DNA from: Archilochus colubris
Taxonomy: Eukaryota; Chordata; Aves; Apodiformes; Trochilidae
Assembly (NCBI GenBank): GCA_023079485.1
Contig: CM041084.1
Location: forward strand, 20,054,609-20,118,608
Reading direction: 5' to 3'
DNA length: 64,000 nucleotides
Shown: piece by piece, positions 46,547 through 58,800 of the stretch
Position numbering within the stretch: the stretch's first letter is position 1
Layout of the letters: every line of letters starts with the position of its first letter
The notes under the pieces: model-generated
Database searches by the model: none
The model's input: only the letters and a program-made list of their open reading frames with translations
Told to the model about the DNA's origin: nothing
Translations under genes and position numbers: made by a program

Positions 46547-46622
46547 TAAAACAAGGCACATTTTACTTTATTACATTACATTTTACATTACATATTACAT
46601 TACATTTCTTTTTATTACATTA
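46547..46622. repeat. (TTACA)n microsatellite over the gene B stop codon
   Basis: Imperfect ATTACA/TTACA units run from about 46547 to 46622. On the minus strand they read TGTAATGTAATAAA and so on, and the first unit includes the gene B stop codon TAA. Confidence 0.85.
46552..46616 (-). terminator. Candidate poly(A) signals of gene B
   Basis: Three AATAAA hexamers on the minus strand, at 46616-46611, 46572-46567 and 46557-46552. The first begins only 4 nt after the stop and lies inside the TGTAA repeat. Use of the second or third would give a 3' UTR of under 100 nt. No transcript evidence. Confidence 0.4.
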
Positions 46623-46870
46623 CAGTGCTGCATGTTCATTCTGTTCTATGTTGGTCACAAGATCCTTTGTGTCACTAGTTCCAGGAACTGTGTCACTATT
46701 AAAATACAAATTGTTCTCAAAGCTGTCATTTGTTGACAAGCGATTCTTTCTTCTCTTGTAGAAGAAATATCCTGCAAGGCCACTTCCAGCTAGGATGAGG
46801 GTGGCAACAATAACTACAACTCCTGTTTTACTGTGGTTCAGAGGAGGAGGCTTCTCATCTTTTGTCATTG
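46620..46870 (-). CDS. MRC1L: Gene B exon 16: membrane helix, cytoplasmic tail, stop
   Basis: MTKDEKPPPLNHSK, helix GVVVIVATLILAGSGLAGYF, stop-transfer YKRRKNR, then a tail with FENNLYFNS and GTSDTKDLVTNIEQNEH. It keeps the family FENTLYF-type endocytosis and endosome-sorting motif (FxxxxY plus Tyr-Phe) and the conserved C-end. The TAA overlaps the start of a pentanucleotide repeat. Confidence 0.94.
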
Positions 46871-49800
46871 CTGAAAACAAATACAAGGAAATCAAGAGGA
46901 TGCTATATGTTCTTTATCTGATCACTGGAAATAATTTCTTTAGAAAGTATGATGTTTTAATTAAAAGTGTTCCATTTGTTTCAAAATAATGGGAGGCAAA
47001 GCTAACAACATAAAATTAAAACACCAACATTTTTAAAACACCAACCTTTTGTGCTGTTTAACTAATTATTTTTTTTTAATTCTGCATTTGGAAACTGAAT
47101 TTATATTGTATTCTACTAGAAATTATTTGCTCCTAGGAAACAAATATGGTACAAAGATATATCAGAAAATGTAAAAGATATTATAAAGAATACTGTATTG
47201 CTTACTGTCTACTTGAAAGACAATACTCTTACCCTTCGTAGGCATTTCAGCTGGTGGCATTTCGGCTGCTGGTGGCGTTTCAATTGCTGGCATTTCAAAA
47301 CATTAAGATAGAATTATTTTATTGTTATATTATTATTATAAATACATGGCAATATATATCACTAAATACTGAAAGTATTTGGGTTAAGTCCACACACAGC
47401 TATACAGATCTATCAAAAGACACAGCACCAATGGTCTATTGTACTCTGGTCTCACATGTTGGTATTTACATAAACTAGCAGAAAAGAAGAAACATCAGAG
47501 AGTTTCCAAGGAGAACCATGAGAAAATTTACAAATCATATTCAAGCCAGAGATGACCAAACATAAGTCTCAATATAACTGATTATTTCAAATTCTTGCAA
47601 TATTTGTTATATAAATGTAGCAAGTGGAATAAATTCGGTTCACTGAGAGACTTCAATGGCCTAAAAAAAATCCTAAAAAAAAGCAAATAGATTTTATCTG
47701 CTTCAGCCCCTTGAAAGGGCTCACTATCAAAACAGAGGTGAATGCCAGCACCAGCATAGAAAGGTGACTTGATTGGTTTAAAAGGAAGTTTGGCCATTGG
47801 TTTTAACACTGGTTACCCACAGCTATGACTGTTCTGGATGGAGAATGAATATTAAGTGCCTTTTAGCTTGTCAATGACAATGTAAAAAGGTGAGTAAATA
47901 GACTCTGAATGGATGGTTGCATTTGACAGCTCTGCAGTATTTCCTGTAGGGGATACACTAATCATTACAAGCATCTGAGTAAGTAAGAATACATTTGCAT
48001 GAGAGCAAATGTATAGAAAAGATAGCAGAATTTCATTTCCAGTTTTGTAGAGGAAGTGAGCATACTTTAGCTACTACATGCATTTTACTCTTCTCAGTAA
48101 ACATTCGTAAGAGATTCTGATATTGCAATACATGCTGGAAGAAATTATTAGGGTGATTTTTAGGAACATGTATGCACTGGTTGTCATTAATATAAAATCT
48201 GCACATTCAATTACTTCAGGATACTTCAAGATTAGCATATTCAAACTGTGTTATTTTGCTCTGCTTTTCATTCAGTCATCATCTCAAACATAGAGACAAA
48301 AAGTCCAAAAACTGTTAATTGGTTCATTAATATTAAATTCACAGAAACATGACTTCATGCTCAGAAAATGCATGAAAATGAGACTTCCAGAGAGAAATAC
48401 ACAAAGCATATTCTGTGGACTGAGCAGGTTATTTTCTAATAGATGAGACAAATTTGTTTGCTTAAAGCACAGTACTAACTTTATGGACAGTCAACAATTG
48501 TTTATCCAGAAGGGGCAAACTTGATTAGTGCATACATTAGGTACATTTAAGGTAGGAATGCAATATTTTTAAAGCTACTCTGACGGGACTTGAGCACTGG
48601 TCATCAGTCCTACTTTCTGACAAAACTTAATCTTTCTTTCTTTTTGTTGGCATGCAAATGTGTATCCCTTGGCATTTACAAAACCTCAAAACACCCAGGA
48701 AAAATGCACTGTACGTAATGGCCATGTAATGCTAGCATAAAAAAGCATAATTAATACATGAAAGAAAGTCATACATGTACCACTTACTTTTTGGCTTTTT
48801 ACAAACATAGCCTTTGTAGGAAGAGCAATAGATATTATTCCAGTACCCAGACTGTGCATACATTTCAACACAGTGCTCATTTTGTTGAGGGGAAGGTTCT
48901 CCTGCATTCCAGTTGACAAAATTAACTGCAGTGTTGTCTAGCCACAGCCAGTCTCCTAGTGGGAACAACAGTGCATATGTAAAAACAAGACAGTATTCAT
49001 TTCCACCTGGACAGATTTGTTGACTTCCTAAGAAATCTACTTGTAGCTTGGGGACAGGCTACTAGCAACTTAGATTTTTGGTCTGACACATCATGTTGCC
49101 CTTTATTTTTTATGCAAATGATACAACATCAATTTTTGGAAAATAGCAAGCCAGTCTTGCTTATGATGCTACAAAGGCAAGAGGGTTTAAAGTATCTCCA
49201 ACAATTTATTGCAATGGTGCAGTATTGACTATTTAGTTTACATTCATTAGTTATGTCAAAAGATAATTTGTCTTCAACAGAATGTCCTTTATTTCATTAA
49301 TTTTTAGAGAGGTTTTGTAATAATTTTTAAAAAGCTCCCAGTGAAATCTTTTTAAGTCCAGTTTTCTTCCATTCGTTTTTCAGTTTGTGTTCCTTCCCAC
49401 TGACTTTACACACACAATTTTCCTTCTTAAAAATCTGCTTTAAAAATCTTATGATCACTGATGTCTAACTACGCTGGGACTTTCTGCCTCTTCCTTCCTG
49501 TTCTCTTTTTTTCCCTTTTTTTCTTTTAATAGTGTTACTTATTTAGAATAAATATATCCCTTGTGACTCCTAAGCTGTACACAAAGAAATTCTTAGACTA
49601 GTATAAAAATTTTAAAATTGTGGTTTTTTTCTTACCAGATTCTTCATATTTTGCTTTTTTAAATTTATGTTTTAAATACTTGTCACTATTTGTGCCTGGG
49701 CATGGCATTTGTACACAATAACTCTTCCAAATACATGTAATTTAACTATGTAGTTATGCTGAAATCACTGTAATCACTATCTAGTAATCTAATGACATAT

Positions 49801-52800
49801 ACTTGCTAAAGCACCTCTTGATTATGGTCTCTGTAAGAACTGTATTGCTCTACACTTACTCTAAAACCATGCTAAAAAACAGTACATGTGTCAATTAGCC
49901 ACGAGTGACCCCCAACTTTCCTTCATGTGTTATGCTTACAAAACATTATTCTCTTCAAGTTCTTTTCTCTTCCACTGAAAACTTTCCCTTTTCCTGGTTA
50001 AGATTCAAGTAGTGTAATTGAATAATTGCCTTCTCCTCATATGGTTTGTCAATGAAATGTTTGAGCAAGCAGTTTTTAAAACAGTCCTAAACTGGAGAAA
50101 ACCTTGTTCCAAGTCACCTGAACTATTCTGCAATCCATTATTCTACAAGTGCTTTTCACCTGAACAGCACAAGACTTCAGTAACTTTTAACTTTAGGCCT
50201 ATCATAAAGAAAGAAATATCTATTTAATTTAATGCTAACTGTACTACTGAGAAAATATGAATCAGCAGTTTTAAGATTTAATCAAAGTAAACTTTTGCCA
50301 ATTGTCTCCTAACTCACCTTCCTTACAAAGAGGCAAAAAATAGAAAAACTTGTCATATACACAATCACAAGACACAAACAATTCCAGCTTAGAGCTGAAG
50401 CTGTTCTGAGGTCTGGCTGTAACTAAAGACAAATAGCTGGTCATCCCAGGATGGTGATTCCCAAAAGCAGAGGTGATGTTAGCCACATTATTTTCTAGCT
50501 CAAAAACTGCAAGATCTCAATGACAAGGATATTAACACAGGGTCTCTTTACATTTGAGAAGAACCATTTGACTTTGACTCAACTCCCAACACCATTTTGT
50601 TTACTATGTGCACCTTCGTATCTTACTTTGTCATGCTGAAATTTTCCTGCTTTAGGATGAGATTTCTGTGGTTGGCCTTTTCTATTATATATCACTATTT
50701 ATTGTCTGATTACAACTGACCAGCTTCCCTTTGATGATAATGTACTAACTTTTCTAATTTCACGTCTTACGTATTGCAGAAGTAAAACGTGAAATTTTCA
50801 ATGACCGTGTCAAGCAGCTTGTGACAACTAGTCACCAAAAGAAAGATCTCAAAAGTAAATAAATTACCATCCACATTTCTGTACATTCCTGTCCAAAATG
50901 TTGAAGTTTTCCCTTCAAGCGGTTCAATGCTATATGTCAGAAAGTTCGCTTCAGTTGAGTCTTCAACTGATACCAAAGAGGCACCTGAAAGAAAAAGAGA
51001 AAAAAAATGTAGGAGACTTAAGTTTTCCAGTGAAAAGCATTCTCATTGCTCTGTGAAATGCCAGTCTTATTCTTGACACTGATTATCCACATCAAACTCC
51101 AAGCAGAGTTTGAAATTCAAAACAGTAACTAACTTCAGATAAGAGCTTATGAAGGACACTGGCATTGTCGCTGATTAATTTCTTATAATTCCCACAGCAC
51201 TGCACTAGCATTTTGGCCTTTTTCCTCACTCATTGAGAAATAGCAACATAACTTAACAAGAACTCTAGGCAAAATACTACAGGTTAATATTGTATTGGAA
51301 GTAAGTTTCTACTGATGTGGCACTAGTTAAAAACAAACAAACCCAAACCCACTCTAAACAAAATTAAAAGGTTATAGTAAAAAGAATATATAACTTCAGT
51401 TGCTAAACCATGTGATTTTGCATATTAATAAGTGCTTCCTCAGTCTTTGTATAGTTCAAGTATATCACAGACTTTTCTGACTTTCTGAAACACAGTCCTT
51501 TGTATAACTCTTCAACCAGATCTCGTTTATTCTCCTGTTCAATCTGTAGCCATCAGAGAAAGAAAGATTATCTTGGTCACCTGTTGCCCAGTTAATGTGG
51601 GCAATGTTAGTTGCCTGCATACACCACTTGGCACTTTGCTCTAGCAAAGTCAAAAAGTCACAGCATGAAGCCAGCAGACAGAAAGAGCTTCCCACAGGTT
51701 TGTATAGCATGGAATTAAACACCAAAGAAAGCATATTTTCACTTTGCTTTAGTGTGGGGCTGAAATCCATTCAACAGGTATGGAGGAACAGCTGTGTTTG
51801 GCACTTCACTATTTTATTTGACTGTTTAATTTTTGAAGGTATTTCCTCACAGGTAATGAAGGAAGAGTTACAGGGAATGAAAATATTAGTCATTTCAATC
51901 ACTGCTAAGCTACTGATTAATTATACTATGGTTCAGAATTCTAGTATGGGTAAGACAAAATTGGAAGAGTCCAACAAAACCCAGAGTGCAAGCAGGGACA
52001 GCAGAATATAAGAGAACACAGAATGTTCCTCTTTTTTTTTCACTGTAGTCTTTTTGTTTTTTTAATTGTTCCTCTTTAGTGGAATGCTATCAGATGTTCG
52101 TTACATTAAGGTTATGTGATAAAAAGATTCATTGCTCATCCACAAGGGAGCCCAGAGAGTCAATGGCAGATGGGGGACCCCTTCCCTGGCTATTCCTAGG
52201 CCCATCACAGGAGCCATCAGCCCATCAAAGGCCAATCTTCACCAGGACAGGGGAGGGAAGAGGCACAATGGCAGGGGAAGAACCCAGAGGTTGGGACATC
52301 CTGCTCAGACCCCTCCTGGGGCTGTCACAGCTCTAGTGTCCTGTCATGAAGCCCATCAAGACAAGTCAATGTCAGAATACCTTTCTGACTGAGGGGAGTT
52401 ACATAGGCAGATGAGACACACGGTGTGATAAAAGAGAATTCCAAGATTGCACTAGAGTTATTATGAGATGTTCAGGGAAGGAACCAAATGCAGGGAAAGA
52501 GATGGATGTAGATTATTTGGAAGAAACAAGTATAGAGAAATAGAGGGATAAGTCTCTGGCCATACCCCGTGCTTGATCTGGGTGGACAGTCCTGTCTTCT
52601 TAATAGACCGTATTTCTAACCATTTTCATAGAGAAAAGACTTCACTTTGTATGCATGTGTGTGTAAGGAGGTCTAAATACCAGAAACTGGAGTGGGACCA
52701 TGATTCAGAGACCTTTGTGTTCCTATTGACAGCATCTGGAGCAACAGCAGGTACACAAGTGAGTATGTGATATCAAGTCAGCTTAGCCAGCAAGTAGGTA

Positions 52801-55800
52801 AATCAGCCAAGTATGTGCGTCAGCAAGGATGAAACCACAAGCTGAGATGGGGGACCAGGAGAATCTAAGCTAGCTGTGTATGTATGCGTGCCCATGTGTG
52901 TCTCTCTAGAGGCAAGAACATGAAGGACTGATTACTGGAGGGATCAGAGTGTCTGTGGCAGGGATGGAGCCTTGAGTCTGCACCAGCAACAGGAGCCTGT
53001 CTCGTGGCCACACATACTCAGCATGACATTCCATGTCCCAGCAACTGAGGACACGGAGATCCATGGAACACCTGGAAAACTGAATGTCTGAGCCCATCTG
53101 CTAGAAGGATTCACATTGTCCATAGATTGTTCAACACTTGGATCATCCTTGAAATCACAGATTACAGAAATACGTATTGCATGTTCAGCTTTCCAAGGAG
53201 AGGACAAACACATAATAAATATGTGCTCTTTGATTAAAGAGCTCACTTACCTAGTCGAAGACATTCTAAAGATGCCTGGGCCCAGTTTCTTGTAGATGAA
53301 GATTCAATGTAGTAGCAATGACCTCGGAAAGGGATCCAAGACTTGTGTCCTTCTGATTCAGGGCACTTTCCTGGAAGCTGAGGGGGTTCGGTGGGAGCTT
53401 GAACTATTTTTTAAAAAAGTTTTTTTAAAAAAGCACAAAATTTAAAGAAATTGCTTCTTATACAATCTTTTAGAACAAATTGATCATTCCAGCTGAATGT
53501 GGAAAACACACACAGGTCTTTAAAAGACTGGAACCTGGTAGCCTATACTGCTTACTACAACACAATAAGGAGAAAAAGTCCTATACCTATGAACAAAAAG
53601 TATTGCAACTATAGTCTCAAGAAATCTAATTTAGCAAACAACCCAAGCATACTTTTATCTTTCTACACATTTTAAAGTTCAGCTCAGCTCTTCAGTCACC
53701 AATGTATTTTACACCTGAATGCTTTGCTGAATTAAGGCTCATATGAACTTAGTCATACAATTTGCAACCTCATTCTCACATGACAGCAACAAGAGTTTCA
53801 AGTCAAAAACATAAAAGAAAGGAGCCTGAAGAAATATCTTTAATAATTTCTATAACTCCTGTAGCTTGTTATTCAGTTATAAAAGGAAAAGATGGAAAGC
53901 TGTCATACCTTACAGCTTAGTCATTCAGCTCTTCCCCCTTCAATATGAACACCTAATGTTCATTACCTTTTGATTTTTGAGGTTTTTGGTCTTGCAATGT
54001 TTACTCAATACCAGAATAAATATCAGAGTAACATGAGCCTAAGCTTTGCAAAATATGTCTAACCTTATTATTATAAAGTGATGGCTATTCACAGTCACAC
54101 TACCTCTTTCTTAACGTGCATTGGTTCTCGTTTTAAAGAAGCACCATTCAACCCAAGTAAATTTAAATGCTTTCATCTCCTTAGCTCTTGAAATGAAAAA
54201 AAAATACCTAAGCAGATAATAATCTAAATTGAAATGGTTAGATTCAAGTTCTTACCATCAGCCTTTTTGCAAATAGAGAAGTAACTTTCATTACAGGATC
54301 CTGTTTTCCACGTTCCAGAAACATCCAGATAGACACAGCCTATTTTCTGTTTTGGCTCCCCTTCAGCCCATTTAGTATACTTCATTCTCCAGTTATCAAC
54401 CCATTTGTAACGCCCATTGGTCTAAGAACAAAATAAATAACAAGAATTATTAAACTCTAAGCATGAATCACTCCTTCATCAGTCAAATGTCTGTCTGAGC
54501 ACCTTGTGCTAGAAGATTTTTTTATAGAAATCATTAATAAATGGCTCAATTTACTTTGCAACAAGAAGCTACACATTGAAAAATACAACAGCACAAAAAA
54601 TACTTTTCAGCAAAATGAAACGCATAATACATGGCTTCAAATTAACTTAAAAAACATTAGGGAGTTCTAAATTTCATTTACTATCATTTTTTGGAATAAA
54701 TGCTTTCCACTCTTCACTAAAGTGAAAAAATATGAGGGTTAATCTCAAATACACAATATAACCAATGAGATCTTTCAAAATGCAAGCCTAAAATGTCTTG
54801 TTTGGAAGTGAACAGAGTGAATGTGATAAATAGTAAATAATAATAATAGTAAATAGCAAATAATTTTTACAGTTTAATCAGAGTAATGGAAGAGGATGGA
54901 TTCCTACCTCTAAATCTGTCAGTACATGCAAGTATTTGGGGCCAAGACATAAACTAACTAAGCTAAAGTGAAGAGATATAGTAAGACTTTTCCATTCCTG
55001 ATTTTTCCACAAGTAAAGCAGCATCATGTTCAATTAGTTTGATGTTCTTACCACATTACTGTTAAGACCAATCCACACTGGCACCCCATACTTTAACATT
55101 TTTATCCACAAGAATGACTGACTGTAGGGATCTAAGATGCTGGCAAGGTCAAACTGATCCCGTTTGCAGTTTTCTCGTGCTTCCTCCCATTGCATTTTGG
55201 TATCGACGAACACGTAACTACTGTTACCATAACGGAGAGTGCTGGAGGGGGATGAACTTGGAGAAGGCAAAAACTCAGCATCTGTAAAATAAGGGTGAAA
55301 AAAGACTCATATACTCACTGAAAAAGAAACACATAGTAGAGACTGTGTTGTTTTCCAGAGATCTTTTTGTGAGTGAAAGGAAAACTGCACAACATCCCAG
55401 TCCTTAAAAAGGAATCAGATTCTTAAATCCAAGTTTTTGTTGCTTTTTTAATTAGTGCAGGTGTAGGTGAATTACAGCTGCACTCCAGACAGTTCATGCT
55501 ACATGCACAAGATAGTATTTTCCAGAACATATTTTGAAAGCCAATGAGTTCAGAAAATGACAGAGAGAATAAAAAAACAGCATGTCAAGGGTCATAGGAA
55601 ACATAAAGCTGCAGATACAAATTCTGTGTCAGGAAGGTAGCAACATGCCAGTTATTGGAAAGAGCCAGCTGTGAGTAGTCTAACTGAACTTCTAACACAT
55701 ATTACCCTTTTGTTCCTGTCTGGAGAATGATTTGTGGATGTATTTTTGTTGGAAGTGAAATGACATTTAAATCCACACAGCAAAACAATTAACTGAAACA

Positions 55801-58800
55801 CCATAAAGTCTGATTGCATTTTAACTTAAAATACAAGTACCTGCATTAATTTGGCATATATATCCTCTGCTGTTATCACAACTCCCATCAGCCCACTTCC
55901 CTGCTTCCTTAACAGGACTGTTTTTCATGACAACACAATCAGCCTTGAGACAAAAAGATATAAAATCAATTACAAATAGCTAGAAGAAGCAAACACAAAA
56001 CTATCTTCCCCCTTTTACATCTTGAGACACAAGGAATGCAGTAGTTTTACTCTCATCCTTGTAATATTTAACAGCATAAGTTTTGTGATGTGGAGGTTCT
56101 GTTCCTCTTGCACTTCACAGATTTCTTAATGTTGTTCTTTCTTAAGCAACAACACAGTGGATAAGCAGACCAGAGTTATTCCAGTATTCTCATGTTTCCA
56201 GGAATACAGCAGGAGAGAAAGAAAGCCACGGGCAACTCAAAGTCAACCACTGTAGAAAAAGACTTAAATTTGTCACAGAAAAATATCTGGACCATCAAAA
56301 GGCAATGTGACATTTCTGACATCCCTATCACTTCAAATTCTATAGTTGAAAGCTGTGACGTTCCACACATAAAAATTAGAACTGCTCCTGCCCCAAGGCA
56401 GCCATTGATCTATCAGTACCACCCTTAAAGTGACATTTCAACATCTCTGATATAGATTCTAGCTATCCTGTCTACATTAGCATGTATTAAACAAACAGTG
56501 GTGAATGCAAAATAACACAAGTGTACAAATGGTTTTATGCAGTGAAGCATCTATATTTATTCTATTTACTTCTTTGGATTTCTGTCTAGGAGGAGATACA
56601 CAGATAAACTCTTCATTTGAAAGTGAAATTCATTAAGACTTAAATCTTTGGAACTGAAAAGTTGCATATTATTTTGTAATAACTATAATAATTTGTTTTG
56701 CCAAGGTCAAGTAAATTTAAAAATAAGTCTGAAATTTATAAAATAAGAGCTTGATAAGTTTTCACAGAACACTTCATATAAATTCTACTACTTTTCATAA
56801 GAAGAGAAAAATATATATTGTTCCTCCTAGAAGCAGCATTTTAAAGATGCTTTCTCTTTTGAATTCTGAATTCTCACAAATTTTCTTCCTCCATTACAGA
56901 TAAGAAGCTCAGAGGTGTTACTTTCAAAACCAGGAAAAATCATATTATTCATAAAAGTAAGATTTCTATATAAGAAATGGCATTCAAGAGAAGTAACTAC
57001 ATATAGAAGTACTATAATCTGTTGTAGCTGCATAGCACAGAACTATCTAAATGTGTAAGATCAAGGAGAGGAGCTCCATCAGATAAAGAAATAGAGCAAG
57101 TGATTTTTTTTTTTTTTCCATAAAAAATTAATAGATGTCTTCTATAAGCATGCCCTTTCAGCAAGTGTGACTGATAAAATTTGCCTCTGTGTGAGACTTG
57201 GCTGTTTGAGCAAATGTTTGTAAGTGTCCCTTTCTCAGCAGTGTCTCAGTGTCTGCTGTGAAACCAGCTAAGTCCAGTACAGCTGTGACCAGAGGACTAG
57301 GAGGATGCACTCATTCAGTGTTCTTTTGGGGCAAATGTCAGGAGGTAAGAATCCCACTGTCCTCTTTCCCAGAGCCTATAAGAGCAAGCAGGGTGAACAC
57401 CAAAGCAGTGTTGGCTTCCTGGATACAGAAAACTGAAATTTGAAATTGATCTCTGAAAGAGCACTTAACAGATCCTGTCACAAGCTAATAGAGCAACTGC
57501 TCAAGGGCTCAAAAACCATTCACTCTGTTTGGATTGTTAACTGATATATATTTTTATATAAGTCAAGCATTAACATGTTTCAAATCAAAAATGTGTAAAT
57601 GCAATCTAAAAATCAAATTTCTGTAAATTGCCATTTACCTGGCCATCATAGGAGTATAGATCCATACGTCCTGATGGGAAGCCTTTGGCCCAGTTTGTAA
57701 AGTAAACTCCTGTTCCATCTGTCCAAAGGAACCTCAATTCATGGTTTATATCATTTAATCCAATCCATGTGTCAGTAACAAAATCTTTCATATGGAAGGT
57801 GAGGAAAGCTAGAGCAGAAAATGGCAAAGAAATTGAAAAAAGACTGTTAATGAAGGAATAGAAATGACTGGCCTCACAGAAAATGGTGATACTAAACATT
57901 TTTTCTGAAATGCAGACCACTTAATTTTTGACAATACAAGCAGGTCAGATGAAGGAGGAGACTTTTGTGTTTAAGGAATGGGGAAACAGATATGTAACTG
58001 TCACTGTGGACAAAGTAACTTCAGCTATGTATCCAAGCTGGTACTGGGATGAATTCCAAAAGCAGGGCATAACTACTTTTTGTAATGCCTCAAAACATTT
58101 ATGAATCCTGGTCCCACAGATGACTTGGAAATATATAGCACATACATATTTGATAATCCTACCAGACTGCTTATCCCTTAGTGTTATTAAACAGACAGCA
58201 CCATTAAGCACCTACAACTTGTGCATATTCACAAGTTAGAGAACTGCAAGTGTTTCTTTTCTCCATGGAACACCTGGGAAATAGTTTACACCATCTTATC
58301 AGGGAGCAGAATGCACAAGCAACATGCTTAAAATGAGCCTCAACAGAACTACTCATCCAAAGAACATTCATCACCACACCTTTGCACAGTCAGGAAGGTG
58401 CCTATGTGTATTAGCTAGCATAAAAATGGAGCAGGCCAGGTCAGCTGGGATTCATCAGCCACTAATCCACAACACATCAATCACTGTGATCAAATTAACA
58501 TATAACGGCTTTGTCAGCTGCAACAGTCAGTGTCATGAGCTTACTGTTCCCTGCAAACAATATTTGCCCACTTTATGAAATGTTCAAGTTCTTTTAGTCT
58601 TTTAAAATAAAAGCAACTTACGCTTCCAAAAATGAAACCTGTAGATTTCTTTGCCGAATGTTAGCATTGCCCTTCTGCCAGAAACTGTATCAGGAACTCA
58701 AGTCTTTATGCCCACTTGTCCAGCAATAACAATAGCTTTGTGCTAATAGCTTTATTGCTCATTTCTCTTTCACCTAGAATTCAAACCCTGTGCATGAACT

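Larger units (their letters stand above)
41421..46551. other. Intergenic sequence between genes B and A
   Basis: About 5 kb between the two receptor genes. It contains one CR1 3' fragment (44141-44395), a short tandem repeat (42889-42931) and two A-rich simple repeats (43208-43272, 43863-43935). No further exon or RNA gene could be supported. Gene A control elements should lie here. Confidence 0.6.
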
